Part shown: positions 13,417 to 25,473 of the stretch, piece after piece
How positions within the stretch are numbered: the stretch's first letter is position 1
How the letters are laid out: each line of letters begins with the position of its first letter
Assembly: GCA_028277845.1 (NCBI GenBank)
Contig: JANQFL010000086.1
Location: forward strand, 1-34,588
Source: Sneathiellales bacterium
GTDB taxonomy: Bacteria > Pseudomonadota > Alphaproteobacteria > JANQFL01
Direction of reading: 5' to 3'
DNA: 34,588 nt
Notes under the pieces: model-generated
What the model was told of the DNA's origin: nothing
Seen by the model: the letters and a program-made list of their open reading frames with translations, nothing else
Databases searched by the model: none
Translations under genes and position numbers: made by a program

Positions 13417-15738
13417 ATGATCCGGGGCACGACAGCACTTCTCACCCTTTCCATCGCTTTGGCCATGCCTGCCGCCGTATCGGCGGACGGAACGACACCC
13501 GGAGGCTCCGGTTCGCCGGCCGGGTCCCAGGTTCCCGAACAACGCGAGTTCCAGAACGAACCGAACCGGAATGCGTTGCAGAAACAGGGCGAGGCGGCGC
13601 AAACAAAACGCAGCCAACTTCAGACCCAACGCCAGCTCCAGCAGCAGGGCGATGCCGCGCAGGCCAAACGCACGCAGCTGAAAGCCCAAAACCAACTGCA
13701 GAAGCAGGGCGATGCCGCGAAAGCGAAGCGGGCAAACATCCAGAACCAACGCCAACTGCAGCAGCAGGGCGATGCCGCACAAGCCAAGCGTTCGCAGTTG
13801 AAGGCCCGGAACCAGTTACAGAAGCAAGGCGACGCCGCGCAGGCGAAACGGACGCAACTGAAGGCCCAAAACCAACTGCAGCAGCAAGGTGATGCCGCCA
13901 AGGCCAAGCGCTCGCAAATTCAGACCCAACGTCAGTTGCAACAACAGGGCGACGCGGCGCAGGCCAAGCGCACACAACTCAAAGCCACCAATCAGCTGGA
14001 CGAAAGCGGCAAGGCCGCGCAGGCCAAGCGCAATCAGTTGAAGGCCCAGAACCAGCTGCAAAAGCAGGGCGATGCCGCCAAGGCCAAACGCACGCAAATA
14101 CAGACTCAGCGCCAGTTGCAGCAGCAAGGCGATGCCGTGAAAGCGAAACGCTCGCAGCTCAAGGCCGCCAACCAGCTTGACGAAAGCGGCAAGGCTGCGC
14201 AGGCCAAGCGGGCGAAGATCAAAGCGGCCGATCAGCTCAACCAGAAGGGCAAGGCGGCACAGGCCAAACGCGCCAAGATCAAGGCGGCCGATCAGCTCAA
14301 CCGGAAAGGCAAGGCGGCTCAGGCGAAGCGGGCCAACGCCAAGGCGCTGAACCAGCTTGACGAAAGCGGCAAGGCGGCCCAGGCCAAGCGGGCGAAGATC
14401 AAGGCGGCCGACCAGCTCAATCAAAAGGGCAAGGCCGCCCAGGCGAAACAGGCCAACGCCAAGGCGCTCAACCAACTGGACGAGAGCGGCAAGGCGGCCC
14501 AGGCCAAGCGCGCCAAGATCAAGGCCTTGAACCAGCTCGATGAGAGCGGCAAGGCGGCCCAGGCGAAGCGGGGCAAGAACGCCGCCAAGGCGGCCAAGGC
14601 CGCAAAGGCCGCCGACAAGGTCGACGATGCCGCCAAGGCCGCCAAGACGGCCAAGCGGACCAAGAACGCCGCCAAGGTGGCGAAGACGGCGAAACAAGGC
14701 AAGAACGCCGCCAATGCAGCCAAGGCGGCAAAAGCAGCCCGGACAGCGAAAACCGCCAAGACCGCCGTCAAGGTCGGTAAGGGTGCGCGCTTGGCCAAGG
14801 GCGCGGCCACGGTGGCCAAGGGCACGGCCGTCGGCATTATCGTCAGCGACATCACCGGCGCCGACCAGCTACTGGTCGACGGCATCACCGATCCCGGCGG
14901 CAGCCTGGGCAACGCCACCGACCGCAAACAGATCAACAATTACGCCCACAGCCGCATCGACTATTTCGAAAAGAACTACGTCCAGGGCGGCCACCTGAAA
15001 AAGGGCTTCGGCAAGGTCGACAAGCTGACCGGCGGCAAGATCTCGAAAGGCGCCAAGAAGGGCTTCAACGCGGCCAACAAGTTGACTGGCGGGCGCCTCG
15101 GCGTGGCCGGCAAGGCCGCCGGCAAGCAGGTCAAGCGCACGACCGAAGCCGGCATGGGCCTGTTGCGCAACAACTTCGACGACACCTACGGCACCATGCT
15201 GACCGCACCGGACATGGTCACCGGTTCCCGCGACGTAGCCCGCAACGTGCTCAAGTTCAAGCCCGTCGGCAATGCCGCCAGGGCGCTCGACCACGCCACC
15301 GGCGGGCACCTGTCCAAGGGTTACAAGAACGTCGACCGGCTGACCGGCGGCCGCGTCACCAAGGGCGCCAAGGCGGTCGGCAAGGCCTGGAACAAGGGCG
15401 TCGACTACGCCACCGGCGGCGTGCTCGAGGATGTCGGCGAAGGCGCCCGCAAGGGCGCCAAGGCCATCGCCAACACCAAGGCGGCCAAGGCCGTCGGCAA
15501 CGCGGCGACGACGGTGGGCAAGGCGATCATCAAGTCCAACCAGGCCCAGGCCGTCGCCAAGGCCGCGACCACGGTGGGCAAGGCCATCGCCAAAACCAAG
15601 ACCGGCAAGGCGGTGGGCAAGACCGTCAAGAAGATCGGCAAATCCAAGGTCGTCAAGAACGTCGGCAAGGAAGCCAAGAAGGCCGGCTGCGGCGTCGGCA
15701 ACCTGTTCAAGAAGAAAAAGAACAAGAAGAAGTGCTGA
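13417..15738 (+). CDS. Exported basic repeat protein with 17 twenty-residue repeats
   Basis: A 773-residue protein. The signal peptide (about residues 1-24) ends AVSA. From about residue 49 to 388 come 17 repeats of 20 residues built on a core xQLxxxGxAAxAKRxxLKAx. Early units are Gln-rich (QLQQQGDAAQAK); later ones are QLDESGKAAQAK or QLNQKGKAAQAK. A KAAKAAK-type stretch runs to about 465. A hydrophobic spot with SDITGADQLLVDGITDPGG follows at about 470-500. The rest has LTGG-containing and Lys-rich helices, with two Cys at the end (758, 773: GCGVGNLF...C). GGGGCAGGG precedes the chosen ATG. A CRP-consensus box lies upstream and a terminator lies at 15789. It is probably helical; the function is unknown. 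Confidence 0.82.
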   Translation: MIRGTTALLTLSIALAMPAAVSADGTTPGGSGSPAGSQVPEQREFQNEPNRNALQKQGEAAQTKRSQLQTQRQLQQQGDAAQAKRTQLKAQNQLQKQGDAAKAKRANIQNQRQLQQQGDAAQAKRSQLKARNQLQKQGDAAQAKRTQLKAQNQLQQQGDAAKAKRSQIQTQRQLQQQGDAAQAKRTQLKATNQLDESGKAAQAKRNQLKAQNQLQKQGDAAKAKRTQIQTQRQLQQQGDAVKAKRSQLKAANQLDESGKAAQAKRAKIKAADQLNQKGKAAQAKRAKIKAADQLNRKGKAAQAKRANAKALNQLDESGKAAQAKRAKIKAADQLNQKGKAAQAKQANAKALNQLDESGKAAQAKRAKIKALNQLDESGKAAQAKRGKNAAKAAKAAKAADKVDDAAKAAKTAKRTKNAAKVAKTAKQGKNAANAAKAAKAARTAKTAKTAVKVGKGARLAKGAATVAKGTAVGIIVSDITGADQLLVDGITDPGGSLGNATDRKQINNYAHSRIDYFEKNYVQGGHLKKGFGKVDKLTGGKISKGAKKGFNAANKLTGGRLGVAGKAAGKQVKRTTEAGMGLLRNNFDDTYGTMLTAPDMVTGSRDVARNVLKFKPVGNAARALDHATGGHLSKGYKNVDRLTGGRVTKGAKAVGKAWNKGVDYATGGVLEDVGEGARKGAKAIANTKAAKAVGNAATTVGKAIIKSNQAQAVAKAATTVGKAIAKTKTGKAVGKTVKKIGKSKVVKNVGKEAKKAGCGVGNLFKKKKNKKKC
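13561..14580 (+). repeat. 17 tandem 60-bp coding repeats
   Basis: Seventeen in-frame 60-base units without spacers. They encode the 20-residue repeats of the protein at 13417. Units differ at many wobble positions and in a few residues. Two unit types alternate irregularly, and the Lys content rises towards the 3' end. The spread of differences shows an old array kept by selection on the protein. Confidence 0.95.
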
Positions 15739-15788
15739 AGTCCGGCCGTTAAGCCGAACCCACCCGGTCCACACCGGCCGGAAAAAGG

Positions 15789-15826
15789 AAAAGCCCGCCA
15801 AGTCCTTGACAAGGCGGGCTTTTTTG
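15789..15826. terminator. Bidirectional terminator between the repeat-protein gene and tRNA-Pro
   Basis: AAAAGCCCGCC (15789-15799) pairs with GGCGGGCTTTT (15813-15823) around a 13-base loop, with T-runs on both strands. It can end the repeat-protein mRNA and the tRNA transcript. Confidence 0.9.
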
Positions 15827-15827
15827 C

Positions 15828-15904
15828 TGGTCGGGGAGAGAGGATTCGAACCTCCGGCCCCTGCCTCCCGAAGACAGTGCTCTACCAGGCTGAGCTACTC
15901 CCCG
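15828..15904 (-). tRNA. tRNA-Pro (anticodon CGG)
   Basis: A 77-base cloverleaf on the minus strand with an encoded CCA end (complement of 15828-15830). The acceptor stem is CGGGGAG/CTCCCCG, the D arm contains AGCTCAGCCTGGTAGAGC, and the T loop is GGTTCGAATCC. The anticodon stem CTGTC/GGCAG holds the loop TTCGGGA, so the anticodon is CGG, reading CCG proline codons. Confidence 0.96.
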
Positions 15905-15920
15905 ACAGCGGCGAGCGCCC

Positions 15921-15949
15921 TGTATAACGTCATCGCCCGCGCCCTGCAA
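15921..15949 (-). promoter_or_regulatory. Predicted sigma-70 promoter of tRNA-Pro
   Basis: On the minus strand TTGCAG (complement of 15944-15949) and TATACA (complement of 15921-15926) are 17 bases apart, about 17 bases before the tRNA 5' end. Confidence 0.6.
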
Positions 15950-16007
15950 GCGGCCTTTGCAGGGCGGAAAACAGGGTTGATTTCGGTGCGGAGCCGGGTC
16001 CCAGGGC

Positions 16008-17042
16008 TCAGTGCGCCCGTTCGATGCAGAACTCGATGACGTCGATCAGCGACTGCTTGACCGGGCCGTCGGGGAAGATGCCCAACGTGTCGCGGGCGAT
16101 GGCGCCGTAATGGCGCGCCCGTTCGACGGTGTCGGCGATGGCGCGGTGCTTTTCGATCAGCGTCTGGGCATGGGCCAGGTCGTCGTCGGTCTGCTCGCCG
16201 TCCTCCAGGGTGCGGTGCCAGAAGGCCCGCTCCTCGTCGTCGCCGCGCCGGTAGGCCAGGATTACCGGCAGGGTGATCTTGCCCTCGCGGAAATCGTCGC
16301 CGACGGTCTTGCCGAGCTCGGCCTGGCGGGCGGAATAATCCAGCGCGTCGTCGATCAGCTGGAAGATGATGCCCAGGTTCTTGCCGTAGCTTTCCAGCGC
16401 CTCGCACTCCACCGCCGGCCGGCCGGCCACGACCGCGCCCACGTGGCATGCCGCCGCGAACAGGGCCGCCGTCTTGCCGATGATGACGTCGAGATAGGCG
16501 TCCTCCGACGTGCTGGTATCGTTGCTGGTCATCAGCTGGGCCACTTCGCCCTCGGCGATGACCGCCGACGCCGTCGACAGGATGCGCAGCACTTCGAGCG
16601 AGCCGTCCTCGACCATCAACTGGAACGAGCGGCTGAACAGGAAATCGCCGACCAGCACGCTGGCCTGATTGCCCCACAAGGCATTGGCCGTCGCATTGCC
16701 CCGGCGCAGGTCGCTTTCGTCGACCACGTCGTCGTGCAGCAGGGTCGCGGTGTGGATGAACTCGACGCAGGCCGCCAGGTTGACGTGCCGGTTGCCCTCA
16801 TAGCTGCACAGCCGGGCCGACGCCAGCGTCAGCATGGGGCGCAGGCGCTTGCCGCCCGAGGCGATGATGTGTCCGGCCAGTTGCGGGATCAACGGCACCT
16901 TGCTGTCCATACGCCGCAAGATGACGTTGTTGACCTTGTCCAGGTCTTCCTTGACCAGTGCGAGCAGGCTATCCAGGGACGGTTTCGGTTTCCGTTTCCC
17001 GTGTTCACCTTCCAATGGTACGACGATAGCCACCGGTGCCAA
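16008..17042 (-). CDS. ispB: Long-chain polyprenyl (octa/decaprenyl) diphosphate synthase
   Basis: A 344-residue trans-polyprenyl diphosphate synthase. It condenses isopentenyl diphosphate on an allylic primer to make the ubiquinone side chain, in the cytoplasm. The first Asp-rich motif is DDVVDESDLRRG (104-115) and the second is LIDDALDY (229-236). GGKRLRP (63-69) binds isopentenyl diphosphate. Small residues (Ala, Thr) five and four positions before the first motif fit a long-chain product, but the exact length (C40 or C50) cannot be told. Length fits the family. The promoter at 17098-17127 precedes it; the divergent neighbour is the DUF2007 gene. Confidence 0.94.
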   Translation of the reverse strand: MAPVAIVVPLEGEHGKRKPKPSLDSLLALVKEDLDKVNNVILRRMDSKVPLIPQLAGHIIASGGKRLRPMLTLASARLCSYEGNRHVNLAACVEFIHTATLLHDDVVDESDLRRGNATANALWGNQASVLVGDFLFSRSFQLMVEDGSLEVLRILSTASAVIAEGEVAQLMTSNDTSTSEDAYLDVIIGKTAALFAAACHVGAVVAGRPAVECEALESYGKNLGIIFQLIDDALDYSARQAELGKTVGDDFREGKITLPVILAYRRGDDEERAFWHRTLEDGEQTDDDLAHAQTLIEKHRAIADTVERARHYGAIARDTLGIFPDGPVKQSLIDVIEFCIERAH

Positions 17043-17097
17043 TTCCTTTCAAACGCCAACCGATACACGATCTTGACGGAGAGATACGCTTGCGGCG

Positions 17098-17127
17098 AGC
17101 ATAGAAGTGGCATTTACGGTGGGTCAA
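17098..17127 (-). promoter_or_regulatory. Predicted sigma-70 promoter of the polyprenyl synthase gene
   Basis: On the minus strand TTGACC (complement of 17122-17127) and TATGCT (complement of 17098-17103) are 18 bases apart. The start codon is about 50 bases downstream of the expected start of transcription. Confidence 0.6.
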
Positions 17128-17173
17128 GCCTGCGCGGTGTCGCAGATGTCACGGTTATGCGAGTGATCGCCAT

Positions 17174-17407
17174 ATGGTAGAATTAATCAGAACGAATGAT
17201 ACGGTTTTGCTGTCCTGGCTGCAGGCGTTCCTGCGCGATGCCGGGATCGACTCCGTCGTTCTGGACCTTCACGCCAGCGTCATGGACGGCAGCGTCGGCG
17301 CGGTCCCCCGGCGGGTGATGATCGACAATGCCGATGAAACCCGGGCCCGGGCGCTGCTCAGGGAAGCCGGTGTTCTGAACAATGAACCGGAACGTCAGCC
17401 GGTCTGA
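17174..17407 (+). CDS. DUF2007 family small protein
   Basis: A 77-residue cytoplasmic protein with the DUF2007 pattern: a short strand (MVELIRTND), a helix (VLLSWLQAFLRDAGI), then VMIDNADETRARALLREAG near the end. The family resembles a ferredoxin-like or ACT-like fold and is sometimes called a putative signal-transducing protein; no reaction is known. It is the first gene of a plus-strand group and almost touches the methyltransferase gene. The same order beside the polyprenyl synthase is common in Rhodospirillales. Confidence 0.8.
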   Translation: MVELIRTNDTVLLSWLQAFLRDAGIDSVVLDLHASVMDGSVGAVPRRVMIDNADETRARALLREAGVLNNEPERQPV

Positions 17408-17411
17408 ATCC

Positions 17412-18155
17412 ATGGACCTGACCGAAGATGCCTTCCTGGGAGGCCGCGTCATGCTGCGCCAGCCGAGCAACGGCCCGCGCGCCGGCATCGACCCCGTGCT
17501 GCTGGCCGCGTCCATTCCGGCGGCGCCGGGCGATACGGTGCTGGATGTCGGCACCGGGTCGGGCGTGGTGGCCATGTGCCTGCTCGCCCGCGTCGCAGGC
17601 CTGTCGGTGACCGGCCTGGAACTGGACCCGCACATGGCCGCCCTGGCCCGGGACAATGCCGCGCACAACAGCGGCAACATTCTCGAAGGCGGGCGGTTCG
17701 AGGTGCTCGAGGCCAACCTCAAATCGGCGGAGTTCAAACTGGGCGTGAACCGCTTCGACCATGTCGCCGCCAACCCGCCCTATGGGCAGCCCGGCCGCGG
17801 CACCGTGCCGCCCAACGGCCGCAAGGCCAACGCCCATATCGAGTCCGAAGGCTCGCTGCCGGAGTGGATCGATTTCTGCATCCGCATGGCCCGGCCGAAG
17901 GGCACGGTGTCCATCGTGCACCGGGCCGACCGGCTCGATCACATCCTGGCCCACATGCACGGCCCGGTCGGGGACGTGACCGTTATCCCGCTATGGCCCC
18001 GCGAAGGCATGCCGGCCCGCCGGGTCATCGTGCGCGGCTGCAAGGGCACCGCCGGGGTGCTGACCATGACGCCGGGCCTGGTGCTGCATCGCGCGGGATG
18101 CCGCGATTTCACCGATCAGGCGGACGCCATCCTGCGCCGGGGCGGCGCTCTTTAG
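17412..18155 (+). CDS. TrmN6-like N6-adenine methyltransferase
   Basis: A 247-residue class I SAM-dependent methyltransferase. The SAM motif VLDVGTGSGVVA is at 43-54, the acidic end of strand 2 is GLELD (68-72), and the N6-adenine signature NPPYG is at 121-125. By family it probably methylates adenine 37 of tRNA-Val; other N6-adenine targets are possible. The open frame extends ten codons upstream to an ATG at 17382 that overlaps the DUF2007 gene; neither start has a clear ribosome site. It is probably cotranscribed with DUF2007. Confidence 0.85.
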   Translation: MDLTEDAFLGGRVMLRQPSNGPRAGIDPVLLAASIPAAPGDTVLDVGTGSGVVAMCLLARVAGLSVTGLELDPHMAALARDNAAHNSGNILEGGRFEVLEANLKSAEFKLGVNRFDHVAANPPYGQPGRGTVPPNGRKANAHIESEGSLPEWIDFCIRMARPKGTVSIVHRADRLDHILAHMHGPVGDVTVIPLWPREGMPARRVIVRGCKGTAGVLTMTPGLVLHRAGCRDFTDQADAILRRGGAL

Positions 18156-18224
18156 GCCGGTCCGGCGGCATTGGGGCAGGGCGGGCGTCTTGTTCACCGG
18201 CACCGGCGATCCTATGTTTGACCG

Positions 18225-19100
18225 ATGAGACAGAATCACTGGCGATCCAAGATCATCGGCAAGCTGACGCGCGGGCGCATGGGTGCGACGCCGCCCCACG
18301 TGGCGGTCATCCGCATGTCGGGCGTGATCGGCGGCGGCGGGTTCCGCCCCCGCGGCTCGGCCATCAACATGGAATCGATGGCCGGGCCCATCGAACAGGC
18401 GTTTTCCATGCGCGGCGTGAAGGCCGTTGCACTGGTAGTCAATTCCCCCGGCGGATCGCCCGTGCAGTCGTCGCTCATATACAAACGGGTCAGGGCGCTT
18501 TCAGCCGAGAAGGAAGTTCCCGTCTACGCCTTCGCCGAGGACGTCGCCGCATCCGGCGGCTACTGGCTGGCCTGCGCGGGCGAGGAGATCTATGCCGACG
18601 GCAATTCCGTGCTCGGCTCCATCGGCGTGGTCAGCAGCGGCTTCGGCTTCACCGACCTGATCGCCAAGATCGGCGTCGAACGGCGCGCCCACGCCCAGGG
18701 GGAGCACAAGATGATGCTCGACCCGTTCGTGCCGGAAAAGGAAGACGATGTTGAGCGGCTCACGGTGCTGCAAAAGGACATCCACGACAGTTTCAAGGAC
18801 CTGGTCCGCGAGTCCCGCGGCGACCGCCTGGATACCGGCAAGCTGGACGACATCTTTTCCGGCAGTATCTGGACCGGCGCGCGCGCCAGGGATCTCGGCC
18901 TGATCGACGGTATCGGCGATCTGCGCTCCGTGATGCGCGACAAATTCGGCGAGGACGTGAAGCTGCGCCTGGTCGGCGGCGGCAAGTCGTGGCTGCAGAG
19001 AAAGATCGGATTGGGCGACAGCCGCTTCGGCGATGGCTGGGCGGAGACCGCCCTCACGGCGATCGAAGACCGGCTGCTGTGGTCCCGATTTCGCCTGTAG
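18225..19100 (+). CDS. S49 family peptidase (SppA/SohB-like)
   Basis: A 291-residue serine peptidase of the signal-peptide-peptidase A family. The catalytic pair is visible: Ser110 in DVAASGGYW and Lys162 in QGEHKMMLDPF. VVNSPGGSP (71-79) is the usual oxyanion-side motif. Most SppA proteins have an N-terminal membrane anchor. This one starts with a short basic region and has no obvious transmembrane helix, so it may be peripheral or cytoplasmic. It belongs to the plus-strand group leading to glyQ. Confidence 0.9.
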   Translation: MRQNHWRSKIIGKLTRGRMGATPPHVAVIRMSGVIGGGGFRPRGSAINMESMAGPIEQAFSMRGVKAVALVVNSPGGSPVQSSLIYKRVRALSAEKEVPVYAFAEDVAASGGYWLACAGEEIYADGNSVLGSIGVVSSGFGFTDLIAKIGVERRAHAQGEHKMMLDPFVPEKEDDVERLTVLQKDIHDSFKDLVRESRGDRLDTGKLDDIFSGSIWTGARARDLGLIDGIGDLRSVMRDKFGEDVKLRLVGGGKSWLQRKIGLGDSRFGDGWAETALTAIEDRLLWSRFRL

Positions 19101-19163
19101 AAGGACCGCCGCCATCCGCCACGATGCTTGACCGCCAACCATGGCGCCTTATACAACGGGCGC

Positions 19164-19424
19164 ATGTTTGGCTTCGGTGTCGGAAAACTCCTCTTTACCG
19201 TCCTCGTGGTGGCGGCCGTTTGGTACGGCTTCCGGTATTTCACCGGGAAAAACTCCATTCTCGCCCGTAAAGGCGACAAGGACGGCGGCAATGTCGGCGG
19301 CGGCGGCGCGGGCAAGCCCCAGGTCGACGCCGAGGACCTGTCCGCCTGCCCGGTGTGCGGCACCTATGTGCGGACCGGCGACGCCTCGTCCTGCGGCCGC
19401 GGCGACTGCCCCTATCCCGGCTGA
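19164..19424 (+). CDS. Small membrane protein with a Cys4 zinc-ribbon-like tail
   Basis: An 86-residue protein. One transmembrane helix (about 7-26, LLFTVLVVAAVWYGFRYF) is followed by a Gly-rich linker and a C-terminal cluster CPVC...C....C typical of a small zinc ribbon. I moved the start 12 codons into the open frame so that the helix is N-terminal. The function is unknown. Its place just before glyQ is seen in related alphaproteobacteria as far as I recall. Confidence 0.75.
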   Translation: MFGFGVGKLLFTVLVVAAVWYGFRYFTGKNSILARKGDKDGGNVGGGGAGKPQVDAEDLSACPVCGTYVRTGDASSCGRGDCPYPG

Positions 19425-19565
19425 ATTCTTGGCTGTTTTCCCGGCTGATTTCCGCCGCTTTCTGCCGGCTTGACCCCTAGACACCCCCAAGGGTAAGTTG
19501 CGCCGCGCTGGCTGCCGCCTCGGCCGCCCGTTCCGCCCAATCCCGCTTTCATCACGGAGACCGTC

Positions 19566-20434
<869 letters not shown>

Positions 20435-20435
<1 letters not shown>

Positions 20436-22510
20436 TGTCTGAGCTGCTCCTGGAACTGTTCTCCGAAGAAATCCCGGCCCGCATGCAGGCGCGCGCCGCC
20501 GACGACCTCAAGCGTCTGGTCACCGACGGCCTCAAGAAGGCCGAACTAACATTTACTGACGCCCGGGCCTACACGACGCCGCGCCGGCTGGCGCTGGTCG
20601 TCGACGGCCTGCCCGAGGCCCAGCCCGACGTGAAGGAAGAACGCCGCGGACCCAAGGTCGGCGCGCCCGACAAGGCCATCGAGGGCTTCCTCAACTCGGT
20701 CGGCATGACGCTCGACCAGGTCGAGCAGCGCGAGATGCCCAAGGGCACGTTCTATTTCGCCGTGGTCGAGCGCCAGGGCCGGCAGACCAACGTGGTCCTG
20801 GCCGACCTGCTGCCCGAAGCGCTGGCGGCGTTGCCCTGGCCCAAGTCCATGCGCTGGGGCGCGGGCAGCCTGCGCTGGGTGCGGCCGCTGCACAGCGTGC
20901 TGTGCCTGTTCGGCGGCGAAACCGTGCCGTTCACCTTCGGCGGTATCGAATCAAGCAATACGACGTGCGGCCACCGCTTCATGGCGCCGGAGCCGATCAC
21001 GGTGACCGGCTTCGCCGACTACACCGACAAGCTCGCCGCCGCCAAGGTCATGCTCGATCCGGCCGACCGCCGCGATGTCATCCTGGCGGACGCCACCAAG
21101 CTGGCCGAGGCCGACGGCCTGACCCTCAAGGACGACAAGGGTCTCCTGGATGAAGTGGCCGGTCTGGTGGAATGGCCGGTCGCTTTGATGGGCCGCTTCG
21201 ACGACCACTTCATGGACGTGCCGCCGGAAGTGCTGGTGACGGCCATGCGCAGCCACCAGAAATATTTCTCCTGCCTCGACGCCGCCGGCAGGCTGATGCC
21301 CCGCTTCATCACCGTGGCCAACATGGTGGCCGCCGACGGCGGCAAGAGCATCGTCGCCGGCAATGAAAAAGTCCTCAGCGCCCGCCTGCACGACGCCAAG
21401 TTCTTCTGGGACCAGGACCGCAAGCGCACCTTGGCCAGCCGGGCGCCCGACCTGGGCGCCATGGTGTTCCACGCCAAGCTGGGCACGCTCGATCAGAAGG
21501 TCGACCGCATCCAGGCCCTGGCCGTCGACATCGCCGGCCACATCGACGGCGCCGACCGCGATCTGGTGCGCTCGGCGGCGCGCCTCGCCAAGGCCGATCT
21601 CGTCTCGGAAATGGTCGGCGAGTTTCCCGAATTGCAGGGCCTGATGGGCCGCTACTACGCGCTGCACGACGGCGAGAACCCGGCCGTCGCCGACGCCATC
21701 GCCGAGCACTATTCGCCCGCCGGTCCCAACGACGCCTGTCCGACGGCGCCGGTATCCGTTGCGGTCGCGCTGGCCGACAAGATCGACACCCTGGCCGGCT
21801 TCTTCGCCATCGACGAAAAGCCGACGGGCTCGAAGGATCCGTTCGCGCTGCGGCGGGCAGCGCTGGGCGTGATCCGCCTGGTCATGGAAAACGGCCTGCG
21901 TCTGCCCCTGCGCGCCGCGTTCGGTTCGGCCCTGTCGACCTACGGCGAACTGCAGCTCGCCGACGATGACAAGGCCCGCATCGTCGACGAGATCCTCGAC
22001 TTCTTCGCCGACCGTCTCAAAGTCCATCTGCGCGAACAGGGCGTGCGCCACGATCTCATCGCCGCGGTGTTCGCCCTGGGCGACGAGGACGACCTGGTGC
22101 GGTTGCTGGCCCGGGTCGACGCCTTGCAGGCGTTTCTCGGCAGCGACGACGGCGCCAGCCTGCTGGTGGCGTTCCGCCGCGCCGCCAACATCCTGCGCAT
22201 CGAGGAAAAGAAGGACAAGACGTCCTATGCCGGCGACGTTGTGGCCGAGCGGCTGTCCCAGGACGAGGAAAAGGACCTGCACCGCGGCCTGATCGAAAGC
22301 GCCGACAAGGCGCTCGGGCACGTCGGCAACGAGGACTTCGGCGCCGCCATGGCGGCCATGGCGACGTTGCGGGCGCCGGTCGATGCCTTCTTCGACCACG
22401 TCACGGTCAACTGCGACGATGCCGGCCTGCGGGAAAACCGCTTGAAGCTTCTGTCGGGCATTCCGGCGGCCCTGGGCCGCGTGGCCGACTTCTCCAAAAT
22501 CGAAGGGTGA
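20435..22510 (+). CDS. glyS: Glycyl-tRNA synthetase beta subunit
   Basis: A 691-residue beta chain that binds tRNA and is needed for charging with the alpha chain. The N terminus [14 protein letters not shown], the [16 protein letters not shown] stretch (about 70) and [13 protein letters not shown] (about 267-279) are typical. The C-terminal part is the HD-like and anticodon-binding region ([19 protein letters not shown]). Length is normal for the family. It overlaps glyQ and is followed after seven bases by ppdK. Confidence 0.97.
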
Positions 22511-22517
22511 TGGGACG

Positions 22518-25196
<2,679 letters not shown>

Positions 25197-25210
25197 GCGC
25201 TCCGCGCGCT

Positions 25211-25340
25211 CGGTCGCCGCGGACGGTTAAGCCACCGGCACCGATCGTCATCGCGAATTCGCCGCGTCCGTCGGCATGCCGTTGGCGACGGTGGGGCAGG
25301 CGGTGCCCTCGAGAACGCACCAATGCGGGACCTGATCCCG
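25211..25340 (+). pseudogene. Remnant of a RAYT transposase C terminus
   Basis: The frame reading REFAASVGMPLATVGQAV ... QCGT-stop matches the last 30 or so residues of the intact RAYT at 33362 (REIAAHLGIHLATVGRIV ... QSGT-stop). Earlier parts are missing or scrambled. The end runs into a REP-like end with core AATGCGGGACCTGATCCC. It sits directly after ppdK. Confidence 0.7.
25315..25338 (+). repeat. REP-like RAYT end, copy 1
   Basis: A 24-base end related to those at 27953, 33312 (inverted) and 34193; about 20 of 24 bases agree with the intact right end. The core is GGGACCTGATCC. Confidence 0.55.
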
Positions 25341-25473
25341 GCCCTGTGGTCGTAAGACCCGGCCCCAGTCATGCCGGCCCCTGTCATGATTGAATGACGC
25401 CGCTGGTAATGAAATCGCAAGTCTGTGAATATAAACTACCAGTTTTGGGAGTGTATCAGTCCGCAGGATAAGC

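Noticed and set aside
13561-14580. CRISPR array
   Set aside because: The 60-base units are contiguous, in frame and without spacers; they encode protein repeats.
12131-15738. Cytoplasmic histone H1-like DNA-binding proteins
   Set aside because: The Lys/Ala-rich repeats look H1-like, but both proteins begin with clear signal peptides and end with paired Cys, which favours export.
25425-25440. CRP-type half-site before the LuxR gene
   Set aside because: TGTGAATATAAACTAC has only one half-site, and the position is outside the block that holds the good boxes.
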